64,000 bases of DNA from Odiellus spinosus (taxonomy: Eukaryota; Arthropoda; Arachnida; Opiliones; Phalangiidae): NCBI GenBank assembly GCA_963920705.1, contig OY987227.1, positions 26,269,935-26,333,934 on the forward strand. The letters run 5' to 3'. The translations under genes were made by a program, and so were the position numbers. Positions within the stretch are counted from its first letter, which is position 1; each line of letters begins with the position of its first letter. The notes under the pieces were generated by a model that did no database searches, was not told the DNA's origin, and saw only the letters and a program-made list of their open reading frames with translations. Below, one piece after another: positions 1-11,500 of this stretch.

Positions 1-1996
1 ATACAATTAATAGTAAGGCGCGTGCAAATGGAGCTTTGAGAATGAATTAAAATTTCCAGCGCGTATATTTAAACCTAAGGCCCCCTTTATCTCTAAAATT
101 TCATACAGACACGCTTCTACACCATCACTGTTTGCAGTTGCCCCTTTTATTCATCTGGAAATAAGCATATTCAAAGATCTTGTACGAAGAAGAATCAGAA
201 GCCAGAGAGAAAAGGGGCTGTAGTTTCGCCTGGATCATGCGCAGTCAAGTTTCATCAAGGTATTCACGACCTGCCTTACTCTAAATTTAATATAAGTTTG
301 CAAAATGAGAAAAACTAAGGTTCATGCGCTCATATAAACTACAGTCACACTAACATTTCTTAAATGAAACATCGCCGTCACTGCGCATGAGCTGATCATC
401 CCCCTTTACAGGTCAGATTCAGTGGGTTGCTTACCCCTTTAGAAGGGGTAAAATTAAATGAAAGGTGTATTCAAGTGTTGGGGCATATCTCTCGGAGTCT
501 ATCGAGATGGAGCAGCTCCGAGATCTCTGTAATCAAGAGACGCCATCAATTTGAAGGGTCCAAATCCACCTCCGAGCTGCTCAATGGCATTTTTCCTCAC
601 AATATTGGAGGAAAAATATTTCCGAACGCTTCCCGAGACTTAATTTTGGAAAAAGCTATTAAAGAAACCAGATTTCAACTCAAAATCAAATTGGGAATAC
701 CTAATAGACTAAGACTAGTTTTATCTAAAATCCTTAACCAAAGATTTTGAATCATTCAAAGCCCTTTTAGTCCTTATATAAACGAGAAATTTGTAAACGT
801 AAGGCTCGTGGGATATTAGAAAGAGAAGACTAATTAAGGGCACCCTTTCTGAAGAGGAGGGAACGGAAGAGAGGTTGAGACGGAGAGAGTGTAAGGATTC
901 ATATAGGTGTAAAATCGCGGTTAAGTCGACTCTATAGCTCGGGGGGATCAAAGACCCAATCGTCTACGCCTACCATTCGTCCACTAACATATATACTTCA
1001 AGTAATAGAGCGAAAGGAAGGAAGAAAAGAGACGACACCCCTGGTATTTCTTTCCTTCTAGGTTTCATTTCATTAATTGTAAGTGAATGGACGGAGAGAC
1101 GGCTTTATAGATGCTGTTAAAATAGGAGGAGTTATTTTAAGGAAAGGGTGAAATCTCATAGATTCATTCCAATAGTTTATTTCGCCTTGATTTGTCAACA
1201 CACTCGAAGTTAGGCTTCATAAATTTTAAACTATAAACGAATCTAGCTATAAGGAGTATCTCATCGTCGTACGCGTTGACCATTGAAGGTCAAAACTATG
1301 TTTTGGTAAGCATCGATTTAACTGTCATAAACAGAGACGTTGAAAATTTAGGTCGAATGGGTGATTTTTTTTTAAGGGAAAAGATCCATTAAAATTGAAT
1401 GAAAAGTTATGAATCCTTGATAGCGCGGAACCGCGTATCGACGGAGCGTGGACAAAATTTCCACTTCTTTTGACTAAAAATATCCGCTTCATTTAAAAAA
1501 GATACGTCCGATTTTTGCTCGCATCAGATAGAAAATATATCTTTTAAGCTGTCTGTTAAGTTAAAGGTATACTTAAATGTTTCAACGAGTATATATGGCT
1601 AGCAAGTTTTGATAATAATCTCGTGGTGGGAGAGATATATCCAATTCGGAGAACCCGGTAGGGTTTCTACGTTATGGGCTGATCAACATTTGTAATGCTA
1701 TTTTGATTTCCTAAAAAATTCAGTCTCTAGCCAATCAAAACGCTCCATTTTCCCATAGAAATAACATTAAATCGACTTTTTCGAGGACATGTCTGTTCCG
1801 GGGCATAACTTATCGAAATAATCATTTGTTACAGTTGAAACTAATTTTAAATGAAAGATTAAAGTTCGAATGTGTGCCTTTTCTAAGTTTCGTTTAAAAA
1901 TATGAAGTCTAAGTATTTTAAAATTAATTCTGAAATTGACCCTTTTTTTGGTACTTAGCTGGTTTCGCGCATGGCCAAATTCGTAATGTTATTCTA
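1..1996. other. Non-coding stretch
   Basis: AT-rich. A 107-codon frame from 427 shows no family motif. No splice-supported exon, RNA gene or repeat was recognised. Confidence 0.5.
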
Positions 1997-2466
1997 TGGG
2001 ATTTAGTTTTTTGAAAGTAGCTTACCTTTAAGATTTATTTTCTAATACTTCCAGATATTTTTGAAACTTGGATTTTCCGTGTGGTATGAATTAAGATTCG
2101 AGCTTTATTTTAAGACTAGTTTCATAATTTTACACCAATTAGTTGGCCCACAATCTATTTATGAAAACGGGGGAAAAAGTATGGCGGAGAAATTGAGTCG
2201 GCAAAAACCTAAGCCTTATTTGACAAATTTGGCTTAGGTTTCCAAAGCTTTTTAAATTCAGAGCGCGCTTGATTTGGAGGATATGGGTATTGAACGCTAA
2301 TGACTTAATTTCTCCTCCATATTTTTGCCGTTTTTATAAATAGATTGTGGCCAAACTAATCGGCGTAAAATTATGAAATTAGTCTTAAAATAAAGCCCGA
2401 AAAATATCTGGAAGCATTAGAAAATAAATCTGAAAGGCAAGTCTCTTAAAAAACATCTAAATCCCA
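1997..2466. mobile_element. Foldback element G
   Basis: Two arms (about 1997-2200 and 2300-2466) pair as an imperfect inverted repeat. TGGGATTTAG at the left end answers CTAAATCCCA at the right end. Matching blocks include GATTTATTTTCTAATRCTTCC, TTTCATAATTTTAC and CACAATCTATTTAT. No clear TSD was found and no protein is encoded. Confidence 0.75.
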
Positions 2467-2552
2467 TCAATTTCTCCGCCTTAAAAGTACTCTCCTTTTT
2501 AAAAATGAGTGAAATTCCGAACGACTTGCCAAATTTCCGAACGGCAATAAGG

Positions 2553-3058
2553 AAGGTATAAGCATCAAAAATAATGAAAAAATTAATTTAAATTTGGTTT
2601 AAAGGGCAATGGGGAAAATATAAAGATTTCGCTGCGGTTGTCGGAGGTATTAACATCAAAATTGATGAATAAATTAATTTAAATTTGGTTTAAAGGGCAA
2701 TGGGGAAAATGTAGAGATCTGACTGAATCAAGTGAGTCTGCCCCAGCTATTAACATCAAAAATTATGAAAAATATTAATTTTAATTCGGTTTAAAGGGCA
2801 ATGGTAAAAATGTAGAGATCTGACTGAATCAAGTGCGGCTGCCACAGCTATTAACATAAAAAATTATGTAAAAATTTAGTTTAATTGGGTTTAAAGAGCA
2901 ATGGTAAAAATGTAGAAATTTGACTAAATCAAGTGCGGCTGCCGCAGCTAATAACATCAAAAATTATGAAAAAAATAATTTTAATTGGGTTTAAAGGGCG
3001 ATGGTAAAAATGTAGAGATCTGACTGAATCAAGTGAGGCTGCCACAGCTATTAACATG
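2553..3058 (+). repeat. Tandem repeat, about 100-bp unit, about 5 copies
   Basis: ATTAACATCAAAAATTATG recurs near 2649, 2749, 2850, 2949 and 3050, each time with TTTGGTTTAAAGGGCAATGG, AATGTAGAGATCTGACTG and AATCAAGTGCGGCTGCC. Copies become more alike toward the 3' side. The array ends inside a unit exactly where the 12-bp array begins. Confidence 0.9.
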
Positions 3059-3914
3059 AAACGAGGACTGAAACCAGGACTGAAACCAGGACTGAAACCA
3101 GGACTGAAACCAGGACTGAAACCAGGACTGAAACCAGGACTGAAACCAGGACTGAAACCAGGACTGAAACCAGGACTGAAACCAGGACTGAAACCAGGAC
3201 TGAAACCAGGACTGAAACCAGGACTGAAACCAGGACTGAACCCAGGACTGAACCCAGGACTGAACCCAGGACTGAACCCAGGACTGAACCCAGGACTGAA
3301 CCCAGGACTGAACCCAGGACTGAACCCAGGACTGAACCCAGGACTGAACCCAGGACTGAACCCAGGACTGAACCCAGGACTGAACCCAGGACTGAACCCA
3401 GGACTGAACCCAAGACTGAACCCAAGACTGAACCCAAGACTGAACCCAAGACTGAACCCAAGACTGAACCCAAGACTGAACCCAAGACTGAACCCAAGAC
3501 TGAACCCAAGACTGAACCCAAGACTGAACCCAAGACTGAACCCAGGACTGAACCCAGGACTGAACCCAGGACTGAACCCAGGACTGAACCCAGGACTGAA
3601 CCCAGGACTGAACCCAGGACTGAACCCAGGACTGAACCCAGGACTGAACCCAGGACTGAACCCAGGACTGAACCCAGGACTGAACCCAGGACTGAACCCA
3701 GGACTGAACCCAGGACTGAACCCAGGACTGAACCCAGGACTGAACCCAGGACTGAACCCAGGACTGAACCCAGGACTGAACCCAGGACTGAAACCAGGAC
3801 TGAAACCAGGACTGAAACCAGGACTGAAACCAGGACTGAAACCAGGACTGAAACCAGGACTGAAACCAGGACTGAAACCAGGACTGAAACCAGGACTGAA
3901 ACCAGGACTGAAAC
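3059..3914 (+). repeat. Tandem array of a 12-bp unit (AGGACTGAAACC), about 71 copies
   Basis: The unit is AGGACTGAAACC with three variants. In order: about 14 AAACC units, about 14 AACCC units, about 11 units reading AAGACTGAACCC, about 20 AACCC units, then about 11 AAACC units, a mirror-symmetric A-B-C-B-A order. A 12-bp period keeps frames open, so the 314-codon + frame and the 160-codon - frame are products of the repeat. Confidence 0.97.
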
Positions 3915-4436
3915 CTGTTATGTTTTTTCTTAAATATTTGCGAGTGAATAAAATCAGTTGTTTTGAAATTAGACTAAATCCTGTCAGATTGCGATTATAA
4001 TTAAATTTTACGTTTTAAAAGAAAATTTAACATATCTGTCCCTTCAGCCTTCTAAAATCATAACAGATCTTTCTGGGTCTTTGTTCACAAAGACAATTTT
4101 GATATAATATAGACTTGAAGCCATATGTTTTCGCAATAGCGGCTGAATATTAATAAAGTTTAAAGGTAAGACTGATCAGGAAAATGAAGACACGTTTGCG
4201 TTAAAACATCCAAGAAGTGTCTCTCAATTACAGAATAGGAAACATTCCAATTAAAAGGAGAGTCTTCGACTAATCAAAAGACATCCCCACCTTTAACTTA
4301 ATAAAACCCCCCGCGACACTTGCTGTGGCACACTCTTTCAATCGCGCGAACAACCGCTAGAATATTTTACGAACCCAAAGATAGGGAGTCTTTTTATGTC
4401 TCTGAATGTTATAACACGCGAACAAGTAAATGGTTT

Positions 4437-4717
4437 CAAGGAGGATCAGAGAAGGAGAGGAAATGTGGGGCTGCGTTGAGTTAGAGAGAGAAGAGCCAAC
4501 CTCCCACTCGGGTGGAAAGGGGGGATAGGAAATTCTCGAGGTAAACTGTTGTCACGTGGTCGCTAGCTAGCGCGTCTCATAAAGGATTCGTTTTACCCAC
4601 GCGACAACATTTTACCACGAAACGTCTCTACCCCCGTTCTCCCAGAGTGGGAGTTTAGGCCGACGCAGTAGGAACCGCGCCGTCCCCACATTTCCTCTCC
4701 TTCTCTGATCCTCCTTG
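4437..4717 (+). mobile_element. MITE family B, copy B1
   Basis: 281 bp with ends CAAGGAGGATCAGAGAAGG...CTGATCCTCCTTG and the 7-bp TSD ATGGTTT at 4430-4436 and 4718-4724. The whole element is an imperfect palindrome: CTCCCACTCGGGTGG, GGTAAACTGTTGTCACGTGG and their counterparts pair across the centre GCTAGCTAGC. As far as I can read, it is identical to B4. Confidence 0.95.
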
Positions 4718-5490
4718 ATGGTTTCAATTAAAACAATCATCTCACTACCCTCTTCACACTCGTTTTATAGATTCATTAACTCATTATAATTCATCTCGTA
4801 AAAATTTCAAATTCGGTAGATTTTAGACGAAACGCTCAAAATAAAATATTTGATTGGAACTTTTAAGTATCTCTTTAAGAGACGCGTGGTCTCATATACT
4901 TAGGAAGTATTTCAAGCAAAGAAGCGATACCGTGTCTCCATCATATTCTTTATACAATGACAGCCCCGATAAAAAAAATAGTATAAAATTTGACATTTTC
5001 ATCGAACGAGTGCCAACAAGAGTTTCCTTTTAAAAAATTAGTCGTGTATAAAGGAATTTTTATGAAGTCTAGAATATTAACCACTGTGGTTGTTTTAATT
5101 TTTACTCAACCATGTAATATTTTTTTCTTTCTAATTTTTAAGAACCTATACTAGAATTCTTCGAGAATTTTATTATAGGAAGAAAGGCGTGGAGATAATG
5201 AAAATGTTTTTCAAGAAAAGCTTATATAAAATTAATTTTAAATATCCGCTTCTCTGTCACTTGGAAGCCTGTTAAAGTGGGTTAAATAAAAAGTTTGGAT
5301 TTATGATTTAACTTTGTTTTGACGCAAAAGGCTTAAAGCTCGAATCTTGGACAAAAAAAAAAAAAAACGGGATTGAAAACGCGGCTTTGGATTTTAAATT
5401 TAAAAACAGTTATTCATTTTCAGGAAAAATAAAAAACGGTAAAATAATAATGGAAACAAAAATTTTGAATTTTGCTCGTCAATTTTTTTT

Positions 5491-5564
5491 ACTAGTGGAT
5501 TAGGCCTTTTTAACCAATAAGAATCGATAAAAAAAGCACTTGTTAGTTTGCATTCTCCCTTTAA
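5491..5564. mobile_element. MITE family D, right-end fragment
   Basis: Matches the last ~74 bases of family D (GTGGATTAGGCC, AATCGATAAAAAAAGCACTT, TGCATTCTCCCTTTAA). The rest is absent. Confidence 0.75.
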
Positions 5565-5996
5565 TTGCAACTATATCTTAACCGGATTGTAAATAATTAT
5601 ATTAAAATTAAAAAAATGTTATTCACCTTCATTATTCCTTTACGAAAATTGAACAATAGATTTAAAACTTATATAAAACTTTTTCGAATTATATAATTCA
5701 GATTTTAAGTCGTTTAAAAGTAATATGTTAAATAAAAGTTTAAAAAATAAGGGTAATATCTTTTAAATTAATTGCAGTTTAAGTTTTCATACGTTCATAG
5801 CGTTAATGGGATATATCCAGCATAACGCTAAAAATATTCATTTGAAGCTAAATATTCGATCATGACCTACATACTATTTATAACTATTAACTATAATTAC
5901 AGAAGTGCAAAAATAAAACTTTATGCACAGTCAAAACTTTCCATTTTCTACATGAGAGCCAAAGTTCGTTTGAAATCATAGAAAATATAGTAAAAG

Positions 5997-6421
5997 CAGA
6001 GGTATATAATAACCTCCTTCTGGGGGAAGTATGAAAGGTAGGCAAAATCGACGAACAACAAGTGCCCGGCCTAAATCGCGGCGGATCGACACATCGCTTT
6101 ACTCCCAAAAAATAGATACACCATTTTGAACCTGACTAAATTTTCCCTACGCGCGCTTCCGGAACTCGCGAGCTGAAGTCAACCTTCGACTCCATTTTAA
6201 CAGACGGCCTGACTCCTGAGACAGGAAGTTCTAAACACAAATCGAGCCGTCTTGTTTATACAAAGACCATTTACTAGAGTAGCGACATTGAGAAGTCCAG
6301 CGCGAGCTAGTCACTAGTGGCCTAGATAGTCAGCAGCGGGCTCTTGTTGTTCGTGATTTTTAGCATTGGTAGTATAGGGGCTTTCATACTTCCCCCCGAA
6401 GGGGGTTATTATATACCTCTG
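5997..6421 (+). mobile_element. MITE family F, copy F1
   Basis: 425 bp with ends CAGAGGTATATAATAACC...GTTATTATATACCTCTG and the 7-bp TSD GTAAAAG at 5990-5996 and 6422-6428. Next to each end is a short hairpin of C-run and G-run (CCCCCTTCGGGGGG type), then AAGTATGAAAG. Compared with F2 it has a short extra stretch (TCACTAGTGG) near 6310. Confidence 0.94.
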
Positions 6422-6866
6422 GTAAAAGGAAAAAAAGCTTCGGAACAGCTGGTATAATGTCTATAGGACGGTTCTAGTCGAGTATATCTACTTCCGGTAG
6501 CTCCCCTATTGGCGCCGAGTGACCAAGCAGACATTGAACAGCCAATAAAATTAGTAAAGAATAACTTGTTTAAAGGTTACATTTTTCCTTTAAGAAAGTT
6601 TTCCAGTCTACGATATATATAAATGAAAATTTGCGTCATTCAGTCTAAAGGCTAACTTTACATACGCACGAGAACTTACTGACCGCGAAAAATCTATTGA
6701 TTTAACTATAACTTCGTTGGAACGATGTTGTCCGGAGCGAAAACAAGAATAATTTGATTTACAAAAAAAAAAAAAAAAAACTACTTGTGTTTCTAATATT
6801 CAAATCAACTTTTCAATTTTATTTTATAACAATACTTTCTATTTTGATCTTTTCTAATCGGATTCT

Positions 6867-7160
6867 AAGTCCGCGTTCATACTAGGCCTTGGAATCGATT
6901 TAAAGGGTTTCAAACGTTTCCCTTTAGTCGTGCGAACGGGAAACCGTCTTTTCTCGAATCGATTTGATTCGATTTCTCGAAACTGCTTCGGGAACTAGTT
7001 TCATACCGATTCGGTCTCAACAACCGATAGTTGAAGCTACAATAAATCGATTTAGGTAATGCGTGAAAACGAGACGCTTAAAACGATTCCTGGCGATTTG
7101 AATATCGGTTTGATTTTATCGTTTCAAATCGATTAAGAAATGCTAGTGTGAACGTAACTT
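6867..7160 (+). mobile_element. MITE-like family H, copy 1
   Basis: Ends AAGTCCGCGTTCATACTAG and CTAGTGTGAACGTAACTT form an inverted repeat. The interior is rich in AATCGATT motifs (CCTTGGAATCGATTTAAA, CTGCTTCGGGAAC, ATACCGATTCGGT). A clean TSD could not be assigned. Confidence 0.7.
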
Positions 7161-7814
7161 AAAAGCCTTAGTGCTACTATTTTCTCTATAGCATTTAACA
7201 CTGTCTATCATTCCACGTTATCATGGACAGAAAATGTTTTATTTTTGATGCCTAGCAACCATTAAAACGAGAATGAAGAGCCGAAGCGAGTCTAAAGTCA
7301 TTAATAAAGCTTATCGGAGCATCCTGGTTAATTTTTAATATATTTTTCAAGTAATAGAACTAAATGAGCGTCTTTATAATCTTATTTTTAAAACATGAAT
7401 ATTTAAGGAATGCATCTGCCGACGCCCAAGAATCTCTATGATCTTTGAAGATCTACATCCTTGAACGCGTCTCATTCATTTCTTAATATTATTTATTTTC
7501 GAAATATTCAACATGGAGTCTAATTCTATAGTAAATTCAACGATAATATTAAATTTAATACTTCGAATACTCATTAAAAATTAACTACAAATTTCTTGAA
7601 ATTTTTATCTAGAGAAGTGAGAGACTGTGTACCTCTTTGACGCTTTAGTCGCGTAATAATTTTATTATTAACTTACCTGATAAGCGTGAAAAAAGTGCGC
7701 AATTTAATTGAAGATATAATGAACTTTAATAAATACTAAGGATTGCAACAAATCTAAATAAAGAACCAATGAACAACGAGGATACGATCCAAAACCAAAC
7801 TGGCCTAAATTAAA

Positions 7815-8073
7815 GCGACCAACCGAACGCGATTGTAATTCTCGTGGAGATATCTCGCGTGAACGACGGGCTTTGCTCATTGGTCGTTAGACCTTACACG
7901 GAGGCAATTCGATATCTCCATGAATCCCGCTAAGCCTATTTTCCGGGTTAGTTCTAAATTTATTTCTAGTTTAATATTTGTTTGTAAACTTTTTATCGGT
8001 GGATTAGGATTATTTAAATGATAAGGAATCGATCAAAAAAATCACTTGTTATTAGGTTGCATTCTCCCTTTAA
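7815..8073. mobile_element. MITE family D, partial copy
   Basis: The right half and centre match family D (GTGAACGACGGGC, CTAAGCCTATTTTCCGGG, AATCACTTGTTATTAGGTTG) and it ends CTCCCTTTAA. The left arm is missing, so the start is approximate. Confidence 0.8.
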
Positions 8074-8537
8074 TTGGCTGTCTGTTTTTTTACAGATTTT
8101 TAAGGATAAATATTGCTATTTTAAACTAACATATATTTAAACGAAGAAAATTAAGAAAATCAGACATTTTGAAAACTGGTCTCCTGGTCCCTTTAAGCGA
8201 AAGCTCTGCTTACATACCCAGTGGGTTATATTCTTTCCAATAGTGGTTCTCTATACTCTTTTTTTCTCAATTGTCAATCCACATGACTTAAAAACGCGTA
8301 ATAATTTTAAAAGGCATTTAGTCTTATTGAGTTTTATATAATGTAGGTCAGTTTTCGCGCACTAGCGGCCCTGAAAACCGCTAACATATATATCTGGGAG
8401 GTAGAGACACGCGAAATCAAAATCAATCCTGCTCTTTTAGATATTAAAGCCGTTGGTGAAACGACAAACAGGTTTAAATTTTAGCTCGCCGCGCATTAGG
8501 AGATCCGAGATTATTTCTTCGATAGAACATCGTTCAG

Positions 8538-8585
8538 ATGGAAGCGAATTTAACTCTGCCTAAATACGACGTTGCCATTTTAGCG
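8538..8585 (+). CDS. IR exon a: end of S1 ligand-binding lobe
   Basis: Forty-eight bases, 16 codons, preceded by TTCAG and followed by a strong GTAAGT donor. It reads MEANLTLPKYDVAILA; the DVAILA end matches the conserved strand 'DxAI' that precedes the ligand-contact loop in S1 of IRs. It joins the next exon in phase 0. The in-frame ATG at its first codon follows a stop and a plausible acceptor, so I take it as an internal methionine, though an alternative start here cannot be excluded. It is the weakest of the six exons because it is short and its polypyrimidine tract is poor. Confidence 0.6.
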
Positions 8586-11500
8586 GTAAGTAATTAATTA
8601 ACTTGTTACGAATATATAGACAATTTTGGGGGAATATTTGATATTATAATTTCCATAATATCTAATGGAATTTGAGTTACATATTCCGATTTTTAAAGTT
8701 AAAAAGGGGAAAACCTAAAATTTGTACACTTTTGGCATCTTAATTTGGAAGTTTCTTTAAACACACGTCAACCCAAAGGTGTTAAATTTTAAATATAGAT
8801 TTTTAATAGTAAATAGGCTGGAATATCAGAAGAACACTATCAGTTTAAAGTCATATTTAAAATTAATGGGGTTAGCGTAGGACTTATGGTAATAAAGAAT
8901 TTAATAAATCGAACGAATAACGGGCAACTGAATAACGGGTTTGGACTGTACTGAAGTAATTACGTAACAGGTTGTTCAAGTCATAAAATTTCAATTTAGA
9001 TTAAAATATAATTACGCGGATTTCGAGAAACATCATATTTTTATCTGAATAAACGCGTAATTAGTTTATTAATCAAGCTTAAAATTTTATCTCCGGGTCT
9101 AATTCGTATTCATTTGATAAGCGTCTGTTTATATAATTTGTGGTTTTATATTAACAAACAATTTATCCGAGATTAAAAAATATTTGAAAAAAAGTCAGGA
9201 TTATCAATGGATATCGTAAGTTATTCATCCGATTCCGAGCTCTAACTGTAATTAGCTTAATCTGTGTACAAATTTTATTGAAATGGTTAATCCCTTTTAA
9301 AATATAGTTCGTTAATGATCGATATATTTTGGTTATCCACAGGAACTATATTTCTATTTCCCAAATGAATTTATTCGTTTGAAAACCTTTTTACAACGCA
9401 GTTGTAATTTCAGGTATTTTGATATTAAGTTTAAAAGAAGATAAAATGGTTTTTTAAGATCGTGTTAGATAATTATCATAAGCATGGATACTAGAATAAG
9501 TTGGGCAATTACATTTTAAAACCAGGACAGACAGTTTTATTAATGAAACGCCTGTAGATATCGGAGTTAAGTTCGAGGTCGAAAGTTTTCTCACACTGAA
9601 GTTAAATATTTTTATTTTTTAAATAAAACTCAACTCCTTTAATTCCGCGCGTTTCAGAAAGAATTTTGAATTTAAATTCTAGAAAATTCAACGTTAATAA
9701 GGGGGCCCAACCATAAATTCTTTTAACCCTGCTGTCATAAGTCTAAGTGGATGCGCATATATTGGCTGCGGAGTGACAGAGCCTGCGCAAAACATGGAGC
9801 TATAACAATGAACAGAAGCCGATGAAACCCTCCTTTGAAGTCTACTACTCTAATATTCCATATAGCGCTCCTCTCTGTATGGGTAAAATTCACAATTTTA
9901 CGAGATCGGAGGGGTCCTACTTCATACCCCCTGTCTACGGAAAATTGGAAATTCTCTCTCTCCACAAACGACGACGTTTTTTTGACGAACTCCGAGGCTG
10001 CTAGAGATATTCGCTCGACGAACTCCCGCTCCGAAAATATCTACCGTTAGGAGGCGTAAGAATCGCGCTTTTTGAAACTAACCCATACAGAGAGGGGTAG
10101 ACAAGACCCGGGAGTAATAGACTTCAAAGGAGGGTTTCATCGGCTTCTGCAATGAAGGATTTTGATGTCCACATCTTTCAATATTGCGGCTCGCTCCGTA
10201 GAGAATATATGGATATCCAACGCATCTTTGAAACTAACTTCTAAAAACCTACATAGATTAGCCCGCTTTGAAGTATTGATTTCATTGATCAGATCGTGAA
10301 CTAGCGCTACGCAACGCTTCAAAACTTGCTAAGTATAATTTCTAAACTAAATTTGTAATGATATATTTCGCGTTAGTTTTAAATACGATGGATACCGGTT
10401 TAACCAGCTGATATTTAGTAGAGATCATAACGCTACTTTCCACGAGGTAAGTTTATTTTGTTCCACCATAACTATCTAATACCATCACTTGTGACTAGAA
10501 GTGGGGTTTGGCCGTGAAACACGTTGAAAAATCATTTCTAGTGTCAAAAATCGTCATATACGTCTGGTATATGGTTTTTATAAACGTTACACTCTTGGAA
10601 GCGATCTAAATTACCATTCAAAACCCAGTTTTCCCATAGTAACTTAAGTGTTTTGCAAGTTTCTGACGATAAGGGCTGCAGATCTAATTAAATATTAGTT
10701 TACAATGTGATGAATTTGATGTCTGCGTCTAAAGAAATTGGTTTAATTTGGTACTTTAATTATATGTACCTTGCAAGGAAACGGCTCTGATCATTCACGA
10801 CTACACGTTGCTTTCGTCCAAATATTTACCAGAAGACTACGTTTACACGACTGCTATCGACTACAGCGATTCTATGATACTTTCCGGAGCGCCCAAACAT
10901 ATTTTTACAATATCGTTAACGGCTTACTTTTCTTGCGACTTATATGTAAGTGCTAATATGCCTTAATATCGTTACCCGAACGCGAAAAACGTGTCTCGAG
11001 TTTATTATTATTGCTCAGAGTAGGTTGGATTAAGTAAAATAATAATTTTCGCAGGAAAGGTAGGACTTTCTGAATTAAGTATTTTCACGAAAAAGACGGC
11101 GCGAAAGCAACCTTATAGCGTGACAAAATGCGCGGGAAAAACCTTATCGCGTGACAAAATGCGCGGGAAACAACTGTAGGCCCTATAATATCCGCGCGAC
11201 CATAGTGATGACGTAGTATTGCGGGGAACACATAGTTACTGTACCGGAGATTTTTTTCTATTGCCGCGTTCACACTTGACCCTTTGGAACCGTTTTCAAA
11301 TCGTTTCTAATGTTCAAATCGACTAGTAAATATATTCATTTTCATTCTTTATCAAATATCAACACCGGTGACCCCAAAATTTCATAATTTGACCTTTCCA
11401 AAACGGTTAAAAACGGATTCAAAGTCTGTAGTCTGAACGCAGCTTATGAAATATTTAAAATCGTTTTAACGATTTTTATGCAAATGGTACCCACAATCTA

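Noticed and set aside
3051..4000. A 314-codon frame of Leu-Lys/Asn-Pro-Gly repeats and its 160-codon antisense
   Set aside because: The 12-bp tandem unit forces it. No signal peptide, unique domain or splice context outside the array.
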